A DNA stretch of 64,000 nt from Thalassobium sp. (GTDB lineage Bacteria; Pseudomonadota; Gammaproteobacteria; Pseudomonadales; Oceanobacteraceae): the NCBI GenBank assembly GCA_002733205.1, contig NVUW01000004.1, positions 420,539 through 484,538 of the forward strand, written 5' to 3'. Numbering within the stretch: position 1 is the first letter of the stretch; each line of letters starts with the position of its first letter. The notes under the pieces are model-generated. The model did no database searches, was not told the origin of the DNA, and saw only the letters and a list, made by a program, of their open reading frames with translations. Below are positions 59,169 to 64,000 of this stretch, in pieces. A program made the translations under genes and the position numbers.

Positions 59169-60797
59169 ATGATCCGTATTACCGAACTTGCCCTGCCCCT
59201 CGATCACCCGCAGGAAGCGCTGCGCGCTGCCATTCTTGAGCGTCTGAACATTCAGGATGCCGACCTGCTGAACTTCACGGTGTTTAAACGCAGTTACGAT
59301 GCGCGTAAGAAAAACACCGAGATCAAATTTGTTTACATCATTGATCTGGAAGCACGCAACGAAGAGCAGCTGCTGGCACGCTTTGAAAAAGACGTGCATA
59401 TCCGCCCGGCGCCGGACACCCACTACTACCCGGTCGGCCATGCCCCGGAAGGTCTGAACGAGCGGCCGGTGGTGATTGGCTTTGGTCCCTGTGGTCTGTT
59501 TGCCGCATTAACCCTGGCGCAGATGGGCTTTAAACCGATCGTACTGGAGCGCGGTAAAGAAGTACGCCAGCGCACCAAAGACACCTGGGCACTGTGGCGC
59601 AAGAAAACCCTGACGCCGGAATCCAACGTGCAGTTTGGTGAAGGCGGTGCCGGTCTGTTTTCCGACGGCAAGCTCTACAGCCAGATCAAAGACCCGAAAT
59701 TTTACGGCCGCAAAGTGATGCACGAGTTTGTCCGTGCCGGTGCGCCGGAAGAAATCATGTACGTCAGCAAGCCGCATATCGGTACCTTCCGGTTAACCGG
59801 AGTGGTATCGACCATGCGCGAAGAAATTAAAAAGCTCGGTGGCGAAGTGCGCTTTGAAAGCAAGGTCACTGAGATTCTGCGCAATGAAGATGGCCAGACC
59901 GAAGGCGTTGTACTGGCCGATGGCGAAGTAATTCACAGCCGTCATGTGGTGCTGGCGCTAGGTCACAGCTCGCGTGACACCTTCCGTATGCTGCATAAAA
60001 AAGGCGTATACGTCGAAGCCAAACCTTTTGCGGTGGGCTTCCGTATCGAACATCCGCAATCGTTAATTGACCATGCCCGCTTAGGTAAATACGCCGGTCA
60101 CCCGGAGCTGGGCGCCGCCGATTATAAGCTGGTTTATCACGCGAAAAATGGCCGTGCGGTGTATTCATTCTGCATGTGCCCCGGCGGTACCGTGGTTGCT
60201 GCCACGTCCGAGCCGGGCCGTGTGGTTACCAATGGTATGAGTCAGTATTCCCGTAACGAGCGCAACGCCAACTCCGGTATTGTGGTCGGCATTAATCCGG
60301 AGCAGGACTTCCCCGGCGGGCCATTAGCCGGGGTTGAGCTGCAGGAAAAACTGGAAGAAAAAGCCTACGAACTGGGCGGCAGCGATTACTGCGCACCGGG
60401 CCAGTTGGTTGGTGATTTTATTCGCGGAAAAGAGTCCAGCGAATTCGGTGAGGTTGAGCCGTCGTATAAACCCGGCGTTAAACTCGGCAGCCTGTATCCG
60501 TCACTGCCTTCCTATGTGATTGAAGCCATCCGCGAAGCTCTGCCGGAATTCGGCAAACAGATCCGTGGCTTCGACCGCGACGATGCGATTTTAACCGGCA
60601 TCGAAACCCGCACCTCATCGCCGGTCCGTATCGCCCGCGACCGCGATTCCCTGCAAAGTGTGAATACCAAAGGTTTGTATCCGGCCGGCGAAGGTGCAGG
60701 TTACGCCGGTGGTATTTTATCCGCCGGTGTCGATGGTATTAAAGTTGCCGAAGCCGTAGCACTGGATATGATCGCTCAGGCCGGAAAACAGGGCTGA
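59169..60797 (+). CDS. COG2509-family FAD-dependent dehydrogenase
   Basis: 542 residues from ATG 59169 with AGGAAG upstream. An N-terminal ~95-residue domain precedes the FAD motif GFGPCG (104-109), the FGEGGAGLFSDGKLYS block and the C-terminal GAGYAGGILSAGVDGIKVA. Large, conserved family whose reaction is unknown. It lies 4 bp before the SpoU gene, so the two are probably cotranscribed. Confidence 0.92.
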   Translation: MIRITELALPLDHPQEALRAAILERLNIQDADLLNFTVFKRSYDARKKNTEIKFVYIIDLEARNEEQLLARFEKDVHIRPAPDTHYYPVGHAPEGLNERPVVIGFGPCGLFAALTLAQMGFKPIVLERGKEVRQRTKDTWALWRKKTLTPESNVQFGEGGAGLFSDGKLYSQIKDPKFYGRKVMHEFVRAGAPEEIMYVSKPHIGTFRLTGVVSTMREEIKKLGGEVRFESKVTEILRNEDGQTEGVVLADGEVIHSRHVVLALGHSSRDTFRMLHKKGVYVEAKPFAVGFRIEHPQSLIDHARLGKYAGHPELGAADYKLVYHAKNGRAVYSFCMCPGGTVVAATSEPGRVVTNGMSQYSRNERNANSGIVVGINPEQDFPGGPLAGVELQEKLEEKAYELGGSDYCAPGQLVGDFIRGKESSEFGEVEPSYKPGVKLGSLYPSLPSYVIEAIREALPEFGKQIRGFDRDDAILTGIETRTSSPVRIARDRDSLQSVNTKGLYPAGEGAGYAGGILSAGVDGIKVAEAVALDMIAQAGKQG

Positions 60798-60801
60798 AGC
60801 C

Positions 60802-61557
60802 ATGAAAGTTGATGACGTTAAAAAACTGCAGCACAGAAAATACCGTGAAGAACTGCACCACTTTTTAGTGGAAGGTGAACACCTGATTCTGGAGCTGCAG
60901 AAAGCAGCGGCGACCCAGCCACATCTGGCCCAGTCGCAGCTGTTTATTACCGAACAGTATCAGGACTGGGTGGCGGAGAATATCAGCCTGAATCTGCGCA
61001 CCACGGTCATCGGTCATAAAGCCATGAGCCAGATGTCCGACACCAAAAGTCCGCAGGGCATTATTGCCGCCGTGCCTTTTGCCCCGGCGAGCAGCGCCCA
61101 CCCGGCCAATGCACAACCAGTAAAAAACGAACGCGCCATTTATTTATATGAAATTCAGGACCCGGGCAATTTAGGAACGATTTTGCGCACCCTTGCCTGG
61201 TTTGGTGGTTTCCGTTGTCTGCTCAGTGCCAACAGTGTTGACCCCTACAACCCCAAAGTTGTGCGTTCCAGTATGGGGGCGATTTTCCATGTGCCGCTGG
61301 AACAATACATGGCGCTCGAAGTCGTGGCCGAACGCTATACCCGCATCGCCTGTCTCGATATGCAGGGCAAGGCGTTAAGCGACAGCAGTTTTAAAGAGTT
61401 TGATTGCTATGTATTCGGCAACGAAGCCCGCGGCGTGCCGCGTGAACAACTCGACGCCATGAACGCCCAGCCGTTTACCATCAGCGGCAGTGGCGCGATT
61501 GAATCGCTGAATTTAGCGTCGGCGGTGAATATGTGTGTGTATGAGCTGGTGCGCTGA
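60802..61557 (+). CDS. SpoU/TrmH-family RNA methyltransferase
   Basis: 251 residues: an N-terminal substrate-binding domain, then the three knotted-MTase motifs, QDPGNLGTILRTLAWFGG, CYVFGNEARGVPREQL and SLNLASAVNMCVYEL. Transfers a methyl group from SAM to rRNA or tRNA (2'-O); TsnR-like rRNA enzymes are the closest group. The exact target is unknown. Confidence 0.92.
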   Translation: MKVDDVKKLQHRKYREELHHFLVEGEHLILELQKAAATQPHLAQSQLFITEQYQDWVAENISLNLRTTVIGHKAMSQMSDTKSPQGIIAAVPFAPASSAHPANAQPVKNERAIYLYEIQDPGNLGTILRTLAWFGGFRCLLSANSVDPYNPKVVRSSMGAIFHVPLEQYMALEVVAERYTRIACLDMQGKALSDSSFKEFDCYVFGNEARGVPREQLDAMNAQPFTISGSGAIESLNLASAVNMCVYELVR

Positions 61558-61597
61558 ATACGCTTAGCGCGATCAAAACCGATACAACATACCGAAT

Positions 61598-61628
61598 AAA
61601 AAACAGCGGCTAAAAGCCGCTGTTTTTT
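61598..61628. terminator. Bidirectional terminator between SpoU gene and M48 fragment
   Basis: A 13-bp stem (AAAAAACAGCGGC/GCCGCTGTTTTTT) with a TAAAA loop serves both convergent genes. Confidence 0.9.
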
Positions 61629-61676
61629 ATTCATCCGCTTGAATCAAGCAGCTAATAAGCAGCCACTAAGCAAAGA

Positions 61677-63254
61677 TTAAGCAATTACCCAACCACCGTA
61701 AACCGTGCCGCCAACAATGGCTCCGGCCACGAACAGACGCGCCAGTGTCGGCATAAAACCATGTGCCAGCTGGAAACGGTTCCATAAATCCAGCTTGCTC
61801 TGCAGTTGGTGTTCATCACCGGGGAGTAATACCGGGTAGTGGTAAGGTGCCACACCGGCGGCCGGTGCCTGCACAGTATTATCCACAGCATCCGGCTGCT
61901 GAACCGACTGCGCTAAATATTGCTCGGTAACAATCACATCTTCCAGCAACAGAGCGCTCATATATTCCAGCAATCCGGCGATGCCATCCAGACGCTCATG
62001 TGCAGCCGGACACCACTCAATCCAGTTCTTTTTATCAACCTCTGGCAATGCCAGTTGCGGACACTGTTCCTTCCAGTCTTCAACGCCGAGCGCGGTAATA
62101 AGTTTATCCGTCAGCTGCAGGTGCAGCATCCCCGCCGACACTTCGAACATGCGCTCATCTACGGCTCTGGCAACATTGAGTATGCGGCGCTTTTCAAAGA
62201 AACCAATCTGACCGTCAGCGGTGATCACCGCCCAGGTATTTCCCAGCAAGGCTTGTTCATTACGAACCACCGCCGCCAGATGTTCGCAGCTGTGCAACAG
62301 GCCAAGCAAGCCGTGCAGATAATCATCCCACCCCCGGCCGATATCAGCCGCCGCCTGCAGATGCGCGCGGTGACAACTGGCGTCGTGCTCCTTTAAGGCT
62401 TTGGTCAGCTCCGTCCGCTCTGTTGCCAGCTGATCCAGCACCTGCGGAATATCGGCTTTTTGCAGTTCTTCACCACGGTGACGGATCACGCCGCCGGAAG
62501 GTTTCAGCTCACCGCTCATTAAGGCTTTCAGGGTGCTGATTTCACTTTCCAGACTGCGCGCTGCGGCCAGCTGTTCTTTTAGTTCCAGCGGGTAAACCTT
62601 ACTCAGGGATTGCGCTGCCGAGGCTTCCAGCGAACCACAGTCCAGCAGCTCAGCTAACGATGAAAAATTACGCATCACATCGCGGTTAAGATAATTACCG
62701 CGATATTGTGGATTTAAGGAACTGTGCGAGAAATGTCTCATTACCGCGTCGTCTTCGCCGACCGCTTCCAGTTCATCATGCTTTTCGCCGTTATAAAACC
62801 CGGCGCTGATTTTTGTACGCAGGGCTTCCGCTTCAGCAAAGACTTCCCAGGCGCTGCGCGCGTCAATCTCTGCGGCAATGTAGCGTGCCTTGGCATTCTC
62901 TTCACGGTCGCGGTTCGCCGGATGAGTCGCCCACATCTGCGGCGGACGCGCCATGGATTCGGTAAACACCCGGTGCGCGGCAGCAGATTCGGCATCGTCC
63001 GCCGCCGGCGGCAGGCCATATTGCGGATCATCCAGCACCCGGCGCATGGCTTCCATGGTGATGTTCTGAGCATTGAATAAATCACTTAAGCGCTTACCGG
63101 CATCGACTTCCGTTTGCGCAACGCTGAGCGCGGTTTGCCAGGCCTGATCGGCCGCCTGCAACTTATGCAACGCATTAATTAAGGCATCACTGCCGGTAAC
63201 GGATACGGCAACCAGGTCGGCGTTAAATTCCATTTCGCGACTCAGGGCCTTAAA
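61677..63254 (-). pseudogene. M48-type peptidase, C-terminal part (5' end replaced)
   Basis: The frame is open from TTT 63254 (a TGA precedes it) and reads KALSREMEFNADLVAVSVTG: this is the conserved segment after the HEXXH helix of large M48 metallopeptidases (the Glu zinc ligand lies in this EFNAD stretch). About 500 further residues form the long, mainly helical C-terminal domain, ending in one hydrophobic helix (FVAGAIVGGTVYGG). The HEXXH motif and N-terminal membrane helices are missing, because sequence from an unrelated gene starts here. An internal ATG at 63233 could start a 518-residue product. It would have no peptidase activity. Confidence 0.7.
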
Positions 63255-64000
63255 TCATTCATTAGCATTTTTGTCTGTTCAAAATAACTCACCATAACAA
63301 CACCATTTGCCACCGCAACACCAAGTAAAGCAATAAAGCCAACCGATGCAGGTACAGACAAATATTCACCGCTAATATATAAAGCGATTATTCCACCCAT
63401 GACGGCAAAAGGAATATTGGCTAAAATAAGCGTCGCAGTCGCGAGTGAATTAAAGGTAATGAACAAAATAATAAAAATGAGTATCAGCGCTGCTGGCACT
63501 ACAATGAGTAAGTTTTTAGTTGCTCGTTGTTGACTTTCAAATTCACCACCAAACACCAAGGTATAACCAAAGAAATACATCCAGATTGATAAAAATGCTT
63601 TATCATCAATTGTTCGACCTTGGAACTTTACAGGCATGACCCGGGAAGGATGGCTCATACGATCTAAATCTGTCCTCAAATGGCGAAACAGCAAGAGCAT
63701 GCGGATAATTTTCAAGCCGCCTGCCGTGGATAATGCTGACCCACCAATGAGAACCAATGCAATGAGCAAGGCACTTGGCACCATATCAATACCAATGACA
63801 TGGTAATCAAATCCTGTGGAACTTGCCATATAGGCGGCTTCTACTAGCACGGTATACAGATGTGCAACGCCGGTAGACAAAAAGCCCGCCACAATCATTA
63901 TGATTATTATAGCAAATATACCTCTGTGTTCAATATCCAGGAATGTTTCGCGCAAAGACATAGCGTTTCTTCTGCGTAAAACATCCCACAATACAGATAC
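63242..64000 (-). pseudogene. In-frame TrkH-RND chimera, open at right edge
   Basis: The frame runs to the window edge. Residues encoded by about 63550-64000 match TrkH K+ transporters (GGSALSTAGGLKIIRMLLLF, the STAGG selectivity-filter region). The following about 100 residues, starting GGEFESQQRATKNLL and ending VASFIALLGVAVANGV-like text (FIALLGVAVANGVVMVSYF), match the C-terminal membrane half of CusA/CzcA heavy-metal RND pumps. The frame ends MNDLRP at TGA 63242, in the M48 sequence, out of frame with it. Neither transporter can be complete. The composition is AT-richer than the M48 side. Confidence 0.7.

Overview
The window looks like part of the chromosome of a marine gammaproteobacterium. 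The block recA-recX, pncC, mutS, fdxA, rpoS, nlpD, pcm, surE, truD, ispF, ispD, ftsB, eno, pyrG follows the order known from Pseudomonas and Oceanospirillales. Protein similarity by eye suggests a Thalassolituus/Oceanobacter-like relative, but the genus is an inference. No rRNA, CRISPR array, prophage or intact insertion sequence was found.

Layout. 1-7.4 kb: a gene cut by the left edge, a DMT exporter, a FrnE-like DsbA protein, a PF10118 metal protein, a YaiI protein, a PanE-type reductase, and a Baeyer-Villiger-type monooxygenase divergent from an AraC regulator. 7.4-13.3 kb: an unusual signalling locus. One arm encodes a response regulator, an atypical histidine kinase and a diguanylate cyclase. 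The divergent arm encodes a polytopic coiled-coil membrane protein and a vWA lipoprotein. 13.4-17.4 kb: cmoM, a periplasmic binding protein, a DUF523 protein, a small exported protein, a 59-bp x 3 tandem repeat inside a hairpin-rich spacer, two identical tRNA-Arg(ACG), tRNA-Ser(GCT) and csrA. 17.5-24.8 kb: lysC, alaS, small membrane proteins and a type II NADH dehydrogenase. 24.8-41.6 kb: the conserved housekeeping block. 42-55.5 kb: accessory metabolism and transport, namely a DMT exporter, a subtilisin-like lipoprotein protease with a candidate external chaperone, an argP/argO-like pair, a LysR-regulated RND pump of AT-richer composition, a MITE-like palindromic element, and a DMT/LysR pair.

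55.6-59.1 kb is a low-GC island. It carries a SUKH (SMI1/KNR4) immunity gene, a second immunity-like gene, two broken small genes and a truncated RAYT-type transposase, and it is bracketed by imperfect direct repeats of about 90 bp. It reads as an orphan immunity-gene graveyard with no toxin in view. 59.2-61.6 kb returns to core genes: a COG2509 flavoprotein and a SpoU methyltransferase.

The right edge (61.7-64.0 kb) is a patchwork. The C-terminal part of an M48-type peptidase abuts an in-frame TrkH-RND fusion, so parts of three unrelated genes meet within 2.3 kb. This is either a real rearrangement or an assembly chimera.

The best candidates for undescribed biology are the kinase/regulator/vWA locus (8.3-13.3 kb), the protease-chaperone pair (43.2-46.1 kb), the immunity island and the 59-bp repeat block.
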